From NCBI GenBank assembly GCA_013398275.1, contig VZSE01002468.1, positions 699,029-763,028 of the forward strand: DNA of 64,000 bases, read 5' to 3'. A model generated the notes under the pieces. The model had not been told where the DNA came from. It searched no databases and saw only the letters and a list, made by a program, of their open reading frames with translations. The position numbers were made by a program, and so were the translations under genes. Below are positions 33,846-48,566 of this stretch, one piece after another; within the stretch, counting starts at the first letter, position 1; each line of letters begins with the position of its first letter. This DNA comes from Promerops cafer (Eukaryota; Chordata; Aves; Passeriformes; Nectariniidae).

Positions 33846-36800
33846 AAGTCATGTAGAAAGCAACTGACAGCAAAAACCAGGAGGGGATAGGGAAGTCAAA
33901 TACTTGCTCCACATCTCAGGAGAAATGGACCAAATGTGTTCTTGTGTGACCTCTCCCAAGAAGATGGACTTCTGTCCTCCTCTAGTAGCAAGACCACAGT
34001 GAGCTTCATGAATTTTCTAATCCATGTGTGTTAGCAGATTTGATCCATGTCACCCATTCCACACTTGGATCATGTTTTAAGCTCCTAGCATTGATACTAA
34101 CAAAGTCCTTGTGCTAACTATGCTATTTTTAACCATGGAGCCCATGGTGTTTGTAGGTCCAAACCCAAGGCACAGGGAACAAACTTTTCATTGCAATAAT
34201 GCCAATATACTGACGGTGGCTGGTGTTCCAAATGGAGCTCCTCTTCAGAGAGCATCTGTCTGCAATTTACACCCTTCTGTACGTCTCCTGGAGCCCTTTC
34301 TAGTTGCCTGACAGAGAGCCGAGGAAAGAGCTCCGCCCACGCTGGCTGAAACAAGTCAGGGTGCTTGAACAATGCCACCTCCCAGCACAGGAGATCAGGC
34401 AGCCGGGTGGGTGACAGAGGAGGGAAGAACGCACCTTTGAGCAAAAGCCTTCATGATGTGTTTGGGTGAGGGTGTTTGTTCACAGCTCCAAGAGTTTTCC
34501 ACCTCCAGCAAACTGCTGACTACCATCTGATGGCAAAATAAACCAAAATTGTGTGCATTGCCTCTACTTCTTGTTCTAACAGCAAAGCATCTGCATAGCT
34601 GTGGTCCCGAGCCCCTCTGGTAGTTTGAAGTTTAGGATTCAGATCCTTCATATAAAAAAGGATGTGATGTAATCCACTTTTCATTCAGTGGCTTTCATAG
34701 ATGTGAAGGGTGAGAAAACAGGCTTAGAACAGCCGTGGAGTTTAAAATGAGTGTGTTGGCTACAAAACACTGTGTGGTGGGGACACACTTCCCTGCACTT
34801 GGCACATGCTGGAGGAACTGGGGTTTGAGAAGTACCATTCAGATTTCAGCAATCCACATACAAGGTCATCTCAGGGAACGATAGACATAGCTACTGTGGA
34901 GTATCTTTTGTCCACTAGGCTTGTTATCCTGTCAAAGAATAGAATTAAATTGGCTTCTCAGATGCACTATAAGCCCCAGTTGTCTGCTATTTATCACCTT
35001 ATTTTGCTGTAGCTGCTCACACAACAACTATGTTATTAATTCCTTACCTATTTCTTAGCAATTGATGTAGTGTTCTTTGTGTTCTAGTTCCCTGTCTCCC
35101 ATTACCTATATAGACTGGAAGCTATCTCATTTCTTGGAAGGAAAAGTTGGCTTATATTCTTTCCCAGCAGATAACATTTAGGGTCACACTTTGCTTTCAG
35201 GAGTGCTCATAAGTAATCATCAGCAGTTGTGATTATTCAGCTGGTTACCCAGTTTACATTTAGTGGTGCTACATTGAGTAATAGCCTGTATTTAAGTTTT
35301 CTGTGTCTTCATGTTGAACTTCATAGATTTGTTTTGCGATTTGGCTTGTTGCTTCCTTCCTGCTCTCAGGAAAGGCTTTGTAAAGGTATTATGCTTTTTG
35401 GTAGAAAACAGGCAAGAGTTTCAATCTTCATACACCCACAATAAACCAAAATGTTCTGTGTGTCTTTCCTGTAGTAACTGAAGGGTATCCACCTGCTTTA
35501 TTAACATGAACTAATATGTTCTCAATGGCTTCTCTGTAGTAGAAGGATATCACTCTTGCTATCTCTTACAAAAGGCAAACTGGGGTTCAGAAAGGGTGTG
35601 GATTGCTCCAAGTTCATTGAGAGCCACAAGCTGTGATTGAAATCTCTAATGCCTGCCTTGAATAGCTACACTGGAGTATGTGTAAGCTGCTCAGAACCTG
35701 CTTCCTCAGCTCTGTGAGACACTGATAACTCAGCGGAGCCCTCACTTTCCTGGATGCTCTCTCTTGCTGCAGTAGCCAGATACACACTTTGGGTGAAGTG
35801 CTCCCCAAATTTCTCCTGGTTGGTTTTGCCACCCACAGGAAAAAAACATGTGGGTCTGGCAGCCTCCCCCACCTTCTGGATGCAGCTTGTATCCTGATCA
35901 ACCTAAAATCCTTTCCTAGAGATTTCTGCCAGGATATAAGAAGGAGGCGGTTCTAGAGGTAGGGAAGATCTTGTCACCCAGGACAATAGGCTCTTAGGGG
36001 TAGAAAAGTCATACTTTTTTAGCCTACTTTGCCTAAGCTGTGGCAAGACAAGTTACACTGTGCTGATGAAAGAGGAGCCTGAGTTTTTGGAATTGGTGGG
36101 AGACAGCGAGTCTTGGAGGTAGAAGTAGCTAACCTCTTTTCTCAGCATCAGTCTCTCCAGGGGTTTCTCCTACTTCTTCCATCCAGGCCTATCTTCCTTT
36201 TCCCTCCTTTCCCCAAAACCCTAAACCCCGGAGTAGTAAAATTAAGTTTTGCCAAAGTCACTGAAGCATTGAGCTGTTCCTGAGCTATAACCTCTCTGTG
36301 CATTTCCCATTTTCCATGCTCCAGTATCTGAGGTAAAAGCTTCCCTTCTCAAAGAAGGAAGGTTCTATTAAATACAATTCCAGGCCTGAAGGGGGAAGAG
36401 TGAATAAACATTCAAAATTTATATTCTTAAATGTAATAAATTTTAAAGACAATCTTGTGTTTTGAGACTTGACGTGTGCTTTTTTTATCATTTGGAGCTG
36501 GCAAAAGTACAAGTGTCTGGGGAAGTTTTAAAACCTGTTTACATTATAAACGGAGTACATTGCTCCCATTCCCCACTCCAGATCAGCTGTACTGGGTTTT
36601 TAAAAAGTGCCTGTCAGAAACATCAGCTCCCCTCCTTCGGGGGTAGCAAGATCTTCTCTAAAATGATCCTGTTTGCCCTCTAGAAAATTCAGCTTCACAG
36701 GTGGAATCAGGCCCTGACAGAAGGGCACACTGACGTGGAGGAACAGCAAGAGGGATAAACAGCTCCGAGCTGCCCTTACTCATGCAGGGATGCAGGTGCT

Positions 36801-37991
36801 CAAGTGCGAGACACTTGGGCGACGCGCTGGGAGAGGAAGCTGGCTCTCTGCCTGAGCATAGCAGCAGCTGAGATATTAATTCCATGCTGCTGCGAGTGCC
36901 GAGCTCCCTCAAAATGAAAATAAGGCAGTTGTAAAGAGAAGTGGAGACCCAGGGTTAACTGTGATATCCTGCAGGAGAAGATAATATTGAAGCGTTGTCA
37001 AGCGCTTCCACACGCCCTGGTCATTTCATCTTTGTGTCCGACACAATGGCCAGGAAGGGAGCACAGCACTTAAGGCTCAGAAGGGAGAGCAGATAGGGGC
37101 AGAAGTAGCTAAAGGTCTTGGAAGGTCAGAGAAGAGAAGGAAAAACATTTCCATGTTTCTCACAGCAACCTGAGCAATAATCCTGGAACATGGACACAGC
37201 TGCAGCCGGCAAAAAAAGATGCAAAACCAACAACAAAATCCTCCTGGGATTAGGAAACAGTGAGGAGCTAGACTGAAAACCAGACATATTTCAGAATAAA
37301 TTCAGTGTTTCAAAAGCAATGATGTGAAAGGCACATGAGCCACAGTAATAAAATGTGATATGAGCTGTTACCGTAAAGAGGGAGGAATAATTGACAGGGA
37401 ACCAAAACAGATCCTCACAGCATGCATAGCCCAGGGCTCTGCAAGCCTATGGCTGAAGGAGAGGAAGAGGAGTGGCGTGGGGAGAAGTCAGAGAGAGACT
37501 GACAAATCACAGCCAAAAAAATAAATAAACCACACAACAGCCCGTGATCCCTGAGACTGAAGATTCAGCTGGAATGTGTCTTGTGGTGGATCAGCAGAAA
37601 GAACAGTAGGCATGTAGAAATAACAGACTCAGTCTTAGCCCAAACTAGAAGTATTGGTATTTTTTATATATAATAATAATATAATGAAAACCAAATGTCT
37701 TAGGGGCTGAAGAAGAGAGACTGTTTGTGAATTGGTTGGCCAGTTTGTTTCATCCTTTGGGCATGTTTGCTATCAAAAACCTGCAGCTTAGGAGAAAGTG
37801 GCCAGTTTGGATGTGGAGAGGAGAAGAGCCATGGCTGGGATCTGGGACACAGCACCACAAACAAAAGCTTTTTGGAAAACAGTCTGATGTGTTGATGGAG
37901 TAGCCAAAGATGCAGGATAAACAGCACAGAGTGCAGAAAGCTGCAGCTGAGCAAAGGCTTTCCAGAATATCTGGCAGGTTAGCACATTCTT

Positions 37992-38068
37992 CTGACACAT
38001 ACATAGACACATAAAAGTATGTGCACAGACACAAATGTATGTATGCTATGTATGTTTGTGTATGTCTA
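37992..38068. repeat. Degenerate alternating purine-pyrimidine tract
   Basis: ACAC/ATAC-type words on the left (gacacatacatagacacata) face TATG/TGTG words on the right (tatgtatgctatgtatgttt). This gives an imperfect inverted repeat with alternating purines and pyrimidines. It is most simply a decayed microsatellite. Confidence 0.65.
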
Positions 38069-41000
38069 GGGACTTCAAAACCACCTGAGAATAACTATGG
38101 GTGGTGTTTGTTCCAACAGAGAAGGATGTTGCTATTTCACAGTTCAACAGAGTGGTGCTGCACAGCCTCCTTCATGGAAACCATATCCCAGAAATGCTCA
38201 GTGAGTTATATAATACAGGCATTGCTTTAAATAATAAATAGTAGTGTACAAATGAAGGATGTTGAGGGACTGCAGGAAAGGAACACCAGTGATGTTTTCA
38301 GCTGGTATTAGAAAAGATGGAGGCACACTTGTGACTGACCATTGGACAAGAAGGGATCATTACTTTGTACCCCACAGCATGTGGGGAGCTAGCTACAACA
38401 AGGGGCCACAGTCATGCTTCCTGAGGTGCCTACAGGTGGTTAGCAGCAATCCCTGCTCACAGGCAGCAAAAATACTGCCTGTGGGTTTTAATACTGCCAC
38501 CCCTACAGCCACAGACAAATGCACATGGATGGAGAGGTATCATTTAGTCCCATTCCATTCATATTTGTGATGTTTTCTCCCACTTTTGCTCTTACAATGC
38601 CTGCAATTTGTCAAGCAATCTCCACAGAGGGGACTTGTAACCATTTCCCTGCACCTTGCAAACACAGTTTACACCTTAATTGGGATGTAGATTTTTCAGT
38701 GCTGCTTCTGAATAACTAAAATGTTTTTTTCAATACATGTGAAGTGTGTCAGCCTTTGATCATCAGTAACTATCCCCTACCTAAAATATAATTGGCTATG
38801 GCAATGTCATTTCCTTGTATCTTGTGAGTATTAGGAAAGACAGGCAGATAAAGAACAAGAATTGAAATGAAACTCTGATGATGAATACAAACTCCTGCCA
38901 CTACAGCAAATTCATGCCATGTCATAAGGCAACTGAAAATGTCTGGGCATGCATTCTTTGGTCATTTGCCCTCCCTGCCTGCTCAGAAAACCAGAACAGG
39001 GGGAAGCACAACAAAGCTAGTGATGTCCAGAGGAAAAAAAGTAGAGAAAAGGACTTCCTGCCTCACTAAACTTTGGGATTTGACACTTTTCTTCGATCTC
39101 CAAAGAGCTCAATAAGAGGCAAGAGCATCACCTCAAAGAGTGCTTAGAGCTCTGCAGACTCAATCTTGTATGTATTAACAGATGTTTTGATTTGTTTTGC
39201 TGAGATCTCTAGGACAAGTAGATAGAGCTCTCCTACATGCTGTGTGTCTATCCCTCCAAATGCCTTAGTTTCGTGGACATCAGAGAGAAACCTACAATCA
39301 CGGTACATCTAAGCCAGTCTGCTTGACATTGTGGGAAACTGCTCTGTGAGTCTGTTCAGAGCCCTGTCATACATAAAAAAAGGTTCCATAGACTTCCTGA
39401 GGCTTTGGATCAGATTCTGCAGAATATGCTCAACACTGATTTTGTGTTAAGCTATCACTTCTATATGCTGAGATGCATCATTTTCAGAGAGGGTCAGCTA
39501 TCCAAGACAGGTACTCATGGCATTTATATTTTCTTCCAATGACATGAAGATGCTGTGTAGTACATATATGCATTTTGTTTGAGGTACCTGTTTAAAGGAG
39601 GGGAAAAAAGAGAATAAGCAAAATTGTCCTTCCCATGTCATTATCAGCCATGGTGTGATTAGGAACAGAAATGCCATTCCTTGAACAGCAGACGTGAGAG
39701 TCTGGCACCCTCACAAAGTCGGATGACGGTCTGTGATGGCTTGAAGGGAAAAAAAGCTTTCCTTGTTAAGCAACTTCTTTGTAAGTAAAAGATGTGCCAA
39801 TATCCATCTCCATTATTCCCCTGCATACTGCACTGTGAGCACCTGGAGGTGTCTCAGACTCAGCCTTTTAGTTTGGATAACCTGAATGCTTTTGATGAGA
39901 TTTTCCTGGTTGTGCCCCATCTCCTGCTTTGGTTTGCAGGGTGGAGCAGCCTTAAAGCTGCTAACGGTGATTCAGTCCACCCGTCCAAACCAGAGCTGGT
40001 CTGAACCAGCCCCCCCACCCCAAATGGTTTCACTGGACAGGTCTGCTCTCATGCACCTTCACCTCTTGCTTATGAAAACATGCCTGAGATACCATTACCA
40101 CACCTACTCCAAGTTAGCCCTTTGTTCATCTTTTTGTTTTAAAAGCAGAGATCTGTTTATCCACTGAGCAGCAACCATGAGGCGCAGCAAGGTCCCACAT
40201 GGCACTGATGTCTCTGCCAGGGCAAAGATGATCTTCCTACCAGGAAAGCATTTGTTCTCATTTGGGAGTCCTATGGGCATTACTGGTCAGCCAAGTCTGC
40301 CTTAGTTAATTAATCCTTGACTCATCATTTTGTGCTTTTCAGGTTGCCCCAGTAGTGATCTTTTCCTGAGATCTGATGCTTAGGGAGGTGGTTATGCAGC
40401 ATCCTCCCTTCCCAAGGTAACTTCACAGCCATTGCAGTGCCAGAAGTAATGTGATATGACCTCAGATATCTAGCTGAGTGATTCCTGTGCAACAGGGGAT
40501 AATGAAATTCAAGTGTCTGTCTGCAGTGTTTGCAAGCAGCTGCCTGGAAACAGCCCAGGCGGCTGTTTGGAAACAGTGCACGCAGGCAACAATCAGATGA
40601 TTGCTCTTGCAAGAGGTGTCACAGATGGGTGTTCCTATCTCAGCTCTGGGTTTGGTGGCTGCCCTGCACACCCCCAAGAAAAGAGAGAGACAAAGCTTGA
40701 TGCAGTGACAGGCACTCTGAAATACTTCCATTCAAAATGGCAAGGGACAGAGAGTTGCCCTGAATCAGACTTGGTGGCCACCAGCACTCACCGGGGGTGC
40801 CTGCACACAGTTTGTCTGGGCAAATACAAGGTTTCAAACAGGTATAGCTACTTACCTAATGAGCTGGGCTAATAACCAACTGTTCCCTGTTCAAATATTT
40901 TCTTCTTTCTATCTGGAACATGGGTATGATTGTTCTTAGCTGCACTATTTTACAAAGCTAGCTTAGCTAGATGACAGATCTACCTACTGCCAGAAAGGGC

Positions 41001-43399
41001 TGCCCTTGTGAGTATTTATAGATCACAACCAAAGTCAGTTCTTGATCTTCTCTGGACCGAACTTGAAGTTGTCACGAAAAATACTGACTGAGCTCTTTTT
41101 TTTTGACAATTACTTGGACATCTATGAGCCAGTCTTTAATTTCACCAATGCAGTACTGGCTACACTGATTTTTTAATTTTCTTTTTTTTTTTAATGAGAA
41201 GGACACATGCAACTGTCAAATAGACGTCTCTTATTTCCAGTGATCTAGAAAGATAACTTTAATCAGATAAATAAAAACCCCTCATTTTTATAAGAGGTTT
41301 CATTGATTGCTTTTAAGAAAATAAGTTTCAGCCTTTGCTGGCATTGAGTATGCTCCCATTCATTAGTGCTTTATTCACCTTCCATATGTGCTTAGCAATA
41401 ATTTTGCCTGGGGCTAGTGACGGACGGATTGGACTTGGGAAATCCAGGTATGGACCCACGGTTTGAAGGAGCTGGCATGCTGCTGGCTGGCACATGATCA
41501 GCCTGACACCAGGCATGCAGTACCAGCTGCACAGGTGCCCAGTCTGCCTGCAGGGGGGACCAGACGGGTCTGCAACCACATCTTCTGCACGTGCAGGGGA
41601 GCAGTGCCCAGTATGTAATGCCCCCATTTCTGGGGACAACCCTGGGTCGTGTTTAACCAACAGTCACTTCTCTGGCCCTTTGTAGCTTCCCCTGTCTTTC
41701 AATATTTTCTACAAATACTGTAGAAATACTGCAGTGTTTCAGGAAGCTCCTCAGACACTTCTTTCAATATTCTTGGTCACAATTTTCTGGTACTACTTCT
41801 GTGTGTTGCTGTGATGGCTGCTTACAACTTCCATTGCTACTGATGAGATAGAAAGTATTTCTTCCTTCCTGTGAAATAAGTACCTCCCATTCCTTTACAA
41901 ATACACAACATAAATATTCAATGAATATTTCTTCTTTTTGTGTTATCACAATTGGCAATTCTGCCACCTTTAACATTGGAGCTACAGGGGCTAGCAAATG
42001 GAAGAGATATTACTGAACTTGATGAGTGGCATTTTTGTCAGAGAGAGAATGGGTGTGAAATGTCGACAAAAGGTTTAAGTATGAAATAATCACAAGGAGG
42101 TTATAACCAACAAAAAATACCAGGTTCTAAAATGCTTTCCACACTCTCCTCCATCCCTTGGGATCTGGGGACAGAAAGAACTACTTTAATACTACTATTT
42201 CCATCGAGAACATTGTTTGATATGGCAATACAGATAGCATGGGGATTTGGTGGTCCAAGAGGTCCCTATGAATCCTATCCTCCTGTATGATTGCAAGGAT
42301 TTAGTTAGGTCTTAGTATACTTAAATAATGCCTTCTTGCCCTTAATCTTTAAACCCAGGATTTTTTCATTAATGTTTTATCTTCTTCCATCAGCTGTCTC
42401 TTTCCTAACTGGTGACTTGTTTGCACAGCCACCAGACTTTCTGCTATTCTAATTTGTTACATATAGTAAGGTTTGCAATAATCATTGTTGTTTGTCACTT
42501 TCACTTCTTCTCTTTACTAAGATGGATTTGAGACCAGAAAGCCTCTCACAGAATGACAGGTTGTGGGTTTGGGAGGAATCTAATTGGTTTTTTCAAACAC
42601 AATGTTCTTATTTCTATGCTAAAATTTTTCCTTGCAACAATTATTTGACTGTAGCTGACCTCTTGAAATTGTCCTTGGAAAGAACCAAATAGACTCCTGC
42701 AGGCTCAGAAGTGGTCTGTCTGCACCCAGAGGAGTTTGTCAGGTGCTTCCACAGATGGAACCAGCTCTCTGAGGGATTTGTTTTTACCCATCCTGAAAGA
42801 AAATATATCCATCATTCCCTGCAAGTATAAGATTGTTTCCATAGTGCTGGCTCCAAACCTGTAGGATCCAGCTGCTTTGCTGGGACTTTGGTGTTCAGGC
42901 AAGCCCCAGCTACCAGGGTGGGCTGCCAGGTCTGGAAATCCTGAGGAGCTGGGGACCCAACAGCCACTTCTAAGCCTGGAAGTGCCAGTGGAGGGCTGGG
43001 AGGTGAGGCAGGGTACGCAGATGGGTCATTTCTCACCGGGGCACAGCACCCAGGGATGTCAGCAGTTCTGTGCAGAGCAGCACAGGACTGTCTGGGGGGT
43101 TGATATGTGGCTCGCAGGGCGAGGAAACCTGGGCACCCCTGATGAAGAGTAGACAGGCTGTAATTGAATCCCTTTCAGTTTATACCCTGCTGGCAGCTTA
43201 GCTTCAGGAGTGCCAGAAAAAAACCTCTGTGCACTGAAGAAACACAACAGCTCGGGGCAGGCAGAGGCATTTTCCATACATGACCTACAGTGAATTGCCT
43301 CTTTACATTCAAACTTCAACTCTTCATTAGCAGCAGGGTCGTTGGCTGCTCCTCCCTCCAAAAAACCACAGAGGCAGCACTAAGTGCTGGAGTGAAAGA

Positions 43400-43800
43400 G
43401 GAGTAAGCACTTTTCAATTAGCCACGAACTTTATGAGACGTGAGACTGCGGCAGCAGTGCTGAAGATGCCGCGTGTCCCTGGGCTGGGCTGCAGCCGGCA
43501 GTGCAGCCCAAGGGCAGCGACAGGCACGGGGGACTCAGCTTCTCCACTTGTTCATTAAGCCTGCTGCTCATTTACAGCCATAAATGTCACATTTGGCTGC
43601 AGTGGCATAAATAACAGGTGACATTTTAACAATATTGTCAGCACCATGCGGGGCGTCTTCTAAATGGATGAGTTATGTGGGGCCAGTGCGAATTTTGTGG
43701 GGTTCGTTAGTTCTCTTTCGAGGCAATCGCCTATTTGCTCCTGAAAACAAATGTTAAATTAAAAAACACTCATATGCTTTGCAAATAGCTTCTCAGGAGG
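43400..43800. promoter_or_regulatory. Candidate conserved non-coding enhancer
   Basis: Clustered developmental-type motifs stand out from the spacer. They are CAATTA near 43416, an E-box CAGGTG at 43615-43620, and the palindrome ACAATATTGT at 43629-43638 with two facing SOX-like half-sites. ATAAAT-type words are also present. There is no open frame or repeat signature. The assignment rests on motif density only. Confidence 0.3.
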
Positions 43801-45246
43801 ATTTCTGATGTTGTAAAATGGCAGAGCTATAACTCTGAGTGAATACTGGAGGATGAGAGATGGCTATGAAGAGAAGCATCCTCCATGCACATGTCGTGAG
43901 CAATATGATGGAAATTGCTCCTGATAATTCAGTCTTCTGGACATGGCAACTTGGCTTTTACAACAGGTTTTGCTGTAAAAACAGATTCTCTAGGTTGGCA
44001 TCTGCCTCTCAGAGTCCTGGCCATTTCACATACCTGGAACAATCCATTAGAGTAAAATGGAATATGTATATATACATGCATAACAGAGCAAAATCTTCTC
44101 TTGCTGCCAACCCTTTGATTATTTCTAAATGACACAATAATTAAACTGAGTGATTTATCACAGAAATACATGGGAAGTCACAGCCTGATTAAAAGAGGGG
44201 AAAAAAACCCCATTAGCTCACACATATAAATAATAAAAGTACTGAAAGTCTGCACTTTGATCCAAATCACCTCGGGATTTTCAAGCCATTTAACAATATT
44301 TTACAAGCTGTTTCAAGCCACACAAAGACTTAACCCCGGTGCCAGCCAGCAGCAGCAGCATGGCAGCATGGTGGCAGGGAGGGAGCGCTCCACTATCCCT
44401 CATTTTCCTTTGGCAGTTCTTTCTGCCTCCAAGTCAATGAGCTCAACTGATGCTCCTTAAAATCCCCTGTGTTCACTCCATTACTCCCTCCCTGTCACCC
44501 ACACTCGGCGCCAGACAAGGGGTCTGCTGAGCTCTCATCATTGCTGAGAAAAAGACCAGCCTGGAGAAAAAGGATCCCCAATGGCTCCCAGTGGCCTGGA
44601 TGCATCTGTCCCCACGTCTTTCTCTTCTACCTGCAAGAGGTGTGCAACACCAGGGGTTGTGCACCTGTAGTTCTGCAGCTCTTCTGTGATGTGATTTCCA
44701 CAGCAGCCTTACCTCGACATCCCCTCCTGCACTGAGTGCAGCTGCAGGGTCCCAGAACTGCTTCTCCTCTCGCCCCATGAGCTGCTGCTGCCTTGGTCAC
44801 CCTGCAGAATGGGAGTGGGCTGTGCTCCCACACTGGCAGGACTGCTCTCATCAGCATGCATCCAAACTGTGTGTCCAGCTGCCTCCTTTGCTGGGGTGTG
44901 CATTTCAAAGGATATTTTAGAGCTTGGACCTGTGACAGTTTGGACTCATGGCTGATCTGACACCTACACCTATTTTTATTTTTAATTATCTGCTGAAACC
45001 CTATTTTTTTTTCTTAAAGCATTCCTGTCACACTGCAAAATCCCCAGTCTGGTTATGGGAATGTATTGCCAGCAGAAGAGATGGAAATTTCTTATCCTGA
45101 GGCCAGGGGCTTATTGCTAACATTAAATTTGGGACTGCCAATCGCAGAACCAGTTTGGTTCACCCAACATAACAATGTACCTGGAGTATCTTCTCCATTT
45201 TAGGGTTCCCTAGTGAGGAAACACATTAACACAGAGTTCAGCAGCA

Positions 45247-45665
45247 AGTCTCCAAGATGGTTAGGGAAGGGCAGCGTGTGACATACGGGGAGAAGCTGGG
45301 TGAACTGGGTTTGTTCAGACGTAAGAGAAGGTATGGGGAGATCTTAATGTTGTCTGCAATGGGAAGGCACAAAGAAAATGGAGCCAGATTTTTCTTGGAG
45401 ATGCACTGTAGCAGAGACAACAGGCGTCAGGTGGGATGCGAGCAATTTGGAAAATTGTGGTATGGGAAGAGCTCTTTTGTCCTTATAAGGGTCATCAAAG
45501 ATTGAAATAGAGTCCATAAAAATTAGGAAATCTCTCTTCTTGGAGCTATTCATGACTCTGCTGGACAAAGCCATAAATAACCTGCTTTAATTTGGCCTGC
45601 TGTGGTGGGGCCTTCGGCTGGATGGCCTCTAGAGCACCTTCCTGACTTCAATTAGTTTGGGATTT
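45247..45665 (+). mobile_element. Diverged CR1 LINE 3' end
   Basis: Landmarks in order are 'agaagctgggtgaactgggt' (the CR1 'agctggg..gttcagcctgg' region), 'ggtatggggagatcttaatg', 'gatgcactgtagcagagaca', 'gactctgctggacaaagcca', 'ataacctgctttaatttggc' and 'ggctggatggcctctagagc'. It is about 420 bp, older than the copies at 17.1 and 48.6 kb, and has lost its terminal tail. Confidence 0.8.
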
Positions 45666-48566
45666 GGTGAACATCACTTACTGAGCTATGCTTTTCCTCT
45701 AAAATGAAAATATACCTCTTTGATGAGAAGATAACATCCTTGTTATAAACCCTGTCCCCTGGGATCTCTCAGAACTGGACATCTAAAGTACTAAATATAT
45801 GCACCACCACTCAGAGCTGGTATTACATTGCCAGCACTTCACAGTTAATTATTTTTTGCTTTCAAAGGAGGAAAAGTAATTTTAAAAATAGTTTAATATC
45901 AGTCTCACACCAAAGGTGTTTCTTACTGCTTTTCTTCTATAAACCATCTGTAGCATTAATTAAAATTTTCATTTCTTTTCCAGTTCCTTTTTTACTGTGA
46001 AGACTGGATCTTTAATAAGTAGCTGCCATCTCAGCAGTGGGTCCTTTCAGAATCAGGGCTGGAATTTGTAGGAGGAGATACACATGTGGGATCTTGAGGA
46101 GAGGGGCATGGTGGTGTCAGAATTACAAAGGCTCTGTAATCAGCAGAGAAAACCAGACTTTGTTGTAAGTCATGATCCATAGTTCCAGGAGCACTCCAGC
46201 ACTCAAAGCTACCTCTCAAAGGATCTACCCAGCTCCCAGGAAGGCAAGACTGGAAAGGACAGAGCCTTAATGTATTTAGTCTCTCCTCCAAGAGGGACTG
46301 TTCCCTATCTCCCCCCTGTCTAATTGCAGGACCTGGCAGTGCTGCTGGGCTCCCAAATCCCAGTCCTCCCAACTTCATCACTGCTTCTCAGCAAGGAAGA
46401 GGGGTGACCTCAGCACATACTATTCCCCCAGACTGCCCTGAGTTTGGAGACTAAAAATGGACAATCAGGGAAACAGGACGCTGAAGTGACAGGACTTGTG
46501 GAGTTTGTCACCCTATAGTGCTAATGTATCCCTTCAAGGATGCTGTAACTTGGAGCACAGCAGCACATATTCCAAGATTTGGGCGTATCAAGCTATTACA
46601 GGGTCCTGCTGTGCACCTTGCTCCTCTCTAAGTAATTGCCAGATTTCTGGGCCCCTTTACTACTCTGAATACTGATCAGTCTTCAGGAGCAGCACCAGGC
46701 TCAGCAATGATTCTTCCAGAGCATTCTCTCTCCAGTGGGAGTGCTGAACTTTTCTTCCCACCTTTGCTTCCAATCTCATCCTTCGTTCATTTGTGAACAT
46801 TTGATGTGGAAGATGGTTGGAGAAAGTGTGGGATAACAGCAGGATTTTCCTTCTTTGTATACCTGGTGAGGGCATTTCAGGGCACTTAGAGTGGGAAAGT
46901 GCAGCTCTCTGCCAGAGAACTTCCACTCACACTGTCTGCAATGGTCCCAAGAGATCATTAATACTATTTATTCCAGTTTCCACTATCTGATGAGCATGGA
47001 AATCACATCCTGTACAGAAATTGGACACACTTGTTTCCTGCTGCTGCTCTGGTACCTGGGCTGTGACTGCTCTATTGCCAAGAGCATGATCACAGGCTCA
47101 CTTCTGCTCCCGATTCCAGACTTTGCACAACAAGAGTGGCACAAACAGAGATGCTCTGGCCGCTTTCCAAGGCTGCCTATTCATCAAGCAATGAGGACAA
47201 GAAATTAAAATGCTCATATTTCTGTGCAGAATAGGTGAACCCCTTTGGCCAGCAAGTACTAGAAACCCCATGCACTTTATCACCAAATCCCAGTAAAATC
47301 ACTTAGACTCAAGATGACACACAGATTCCAGCGCTATCAAGTCACAGGCACAAAGCTGGAACACTGGGCCAAACAGCTTTGTACAAGGTCTAAAATCCAT
47401 CTAAGTCTTAACTTAACTCAGTTGTACATAAATACGTGAGCTAAGACAACCTCATCTAAGGGCACTGTATTCCACACCTCGCCTCTTGTGCAGAGGAGAA
47501 CATGTTAGAGACAAGTCACATATTTCTTTCTGGTACAACAGTCTCTCTAAATAAATGTGTATTCATGCAAACACAGGCACATGTATTATATCCTCACCTT
47601 GAGAGTGTTTTTCCAGGGATTTGTCATTCACATAGCACTAGAGAATAGTGCTGTGAGCCCAAACAAAATGAGATATGGTATTTTAAATTTGGCCTACTCA
47701 AAGATATCCTCTTTGTGTAGGATATACAGAAAGAGTTACTCATTAAGCCTTCAAGATTGTGGTGCTTGCTGACATATGTAGCATTTCCCAGCAGGGACTT
47801 CTGTGTGGCAAGTTCTCTACATGGCTTACTTACAAGAAAAACAGAAGCCGTGGCAGACCGGGACATCCTGCAGGCCAGATGGGGCAGACCAATGGATTTA
47901 AGGCACCAGAAATCAGATTGTATTTTTAGTTTGTCTGATGTTGCAGTTCCATATGACATGGAAACTGAAGGGGTTTGTCAGACTTGTGTCATCCTTTCCG
48001 AACCATCCTTCAAGTGAACGGGCTCAGAGGCATCTCACACCTGGTTTTGCTGCTGTATTTTCTCCTGCTTGTTTCATTGCAAGACTACTTGTTAATCTTC
48101 AAATTATGTTTGACATCTCACTGTAAATAGTCTGGGTTATAAACATTTCAGGTGTCAAAGTCTGAGTGCATTTGCCTACTATTCTGGTTTGCATCTCTTT
48201 CTTACTCTGCCTGATTTAGACACATGTTTGGGTTTAACCAGTTAGAGCTGCCTGGCAGGTGGACATTCAAATCCAAATGAGAAAAAGTTACTCCAGAAGG
48301 TCTGGTGAGGAGCCAGGGAAGTGGTGGCCATGAGCACATAGCTATTGAGAAGTCACAGGGAACTGGGGCTCAGTCTCAGAGGAGATGAAGTCACTTGATG
48401 AACCTGGTACATCCCTGCTCCTTATCTGATTCTGGATTTCAGAATGGCTGTGTCCAGCAAAGCATTTCCTATCACTTTTGGTCAGAAGAACAGCCAAATC
48501 CAGGCAGGTAAGGACCAGTCTTCACATGGGAGATCTTTACCAGTCCATCTCACCCTGATGTTTACA
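45666..48566. other. Intergenic spacer
   Basis: This is ordinary spacer with no recognised gene, RNA or repeat. The longest frames are about 115 codons and show no family resemblance. Confidence 0.55.

Larger units (their letters stand above)
33846..45246. other. Intergenic spacer, gene-poor
   Basis: No gene was recognised in about 11 kb. A degenerate TATG/CA-rich tract is at 37992-38068. A possible very old CR1 scrap sits near 42545-42580 ('ctcacagaatgacaggttgt'). The candidate conserved non-coding segment at 43400-43800 is listed separately. Numerous 60-120 codon frames resemble nothing known. Confidence 0.5.

Noticed and set aside
42545..42580. Possible CR1 tail scrap
   Set aside because: Only scattered similarity to the CR1 3' end remains, which is too weak to list as a feature.
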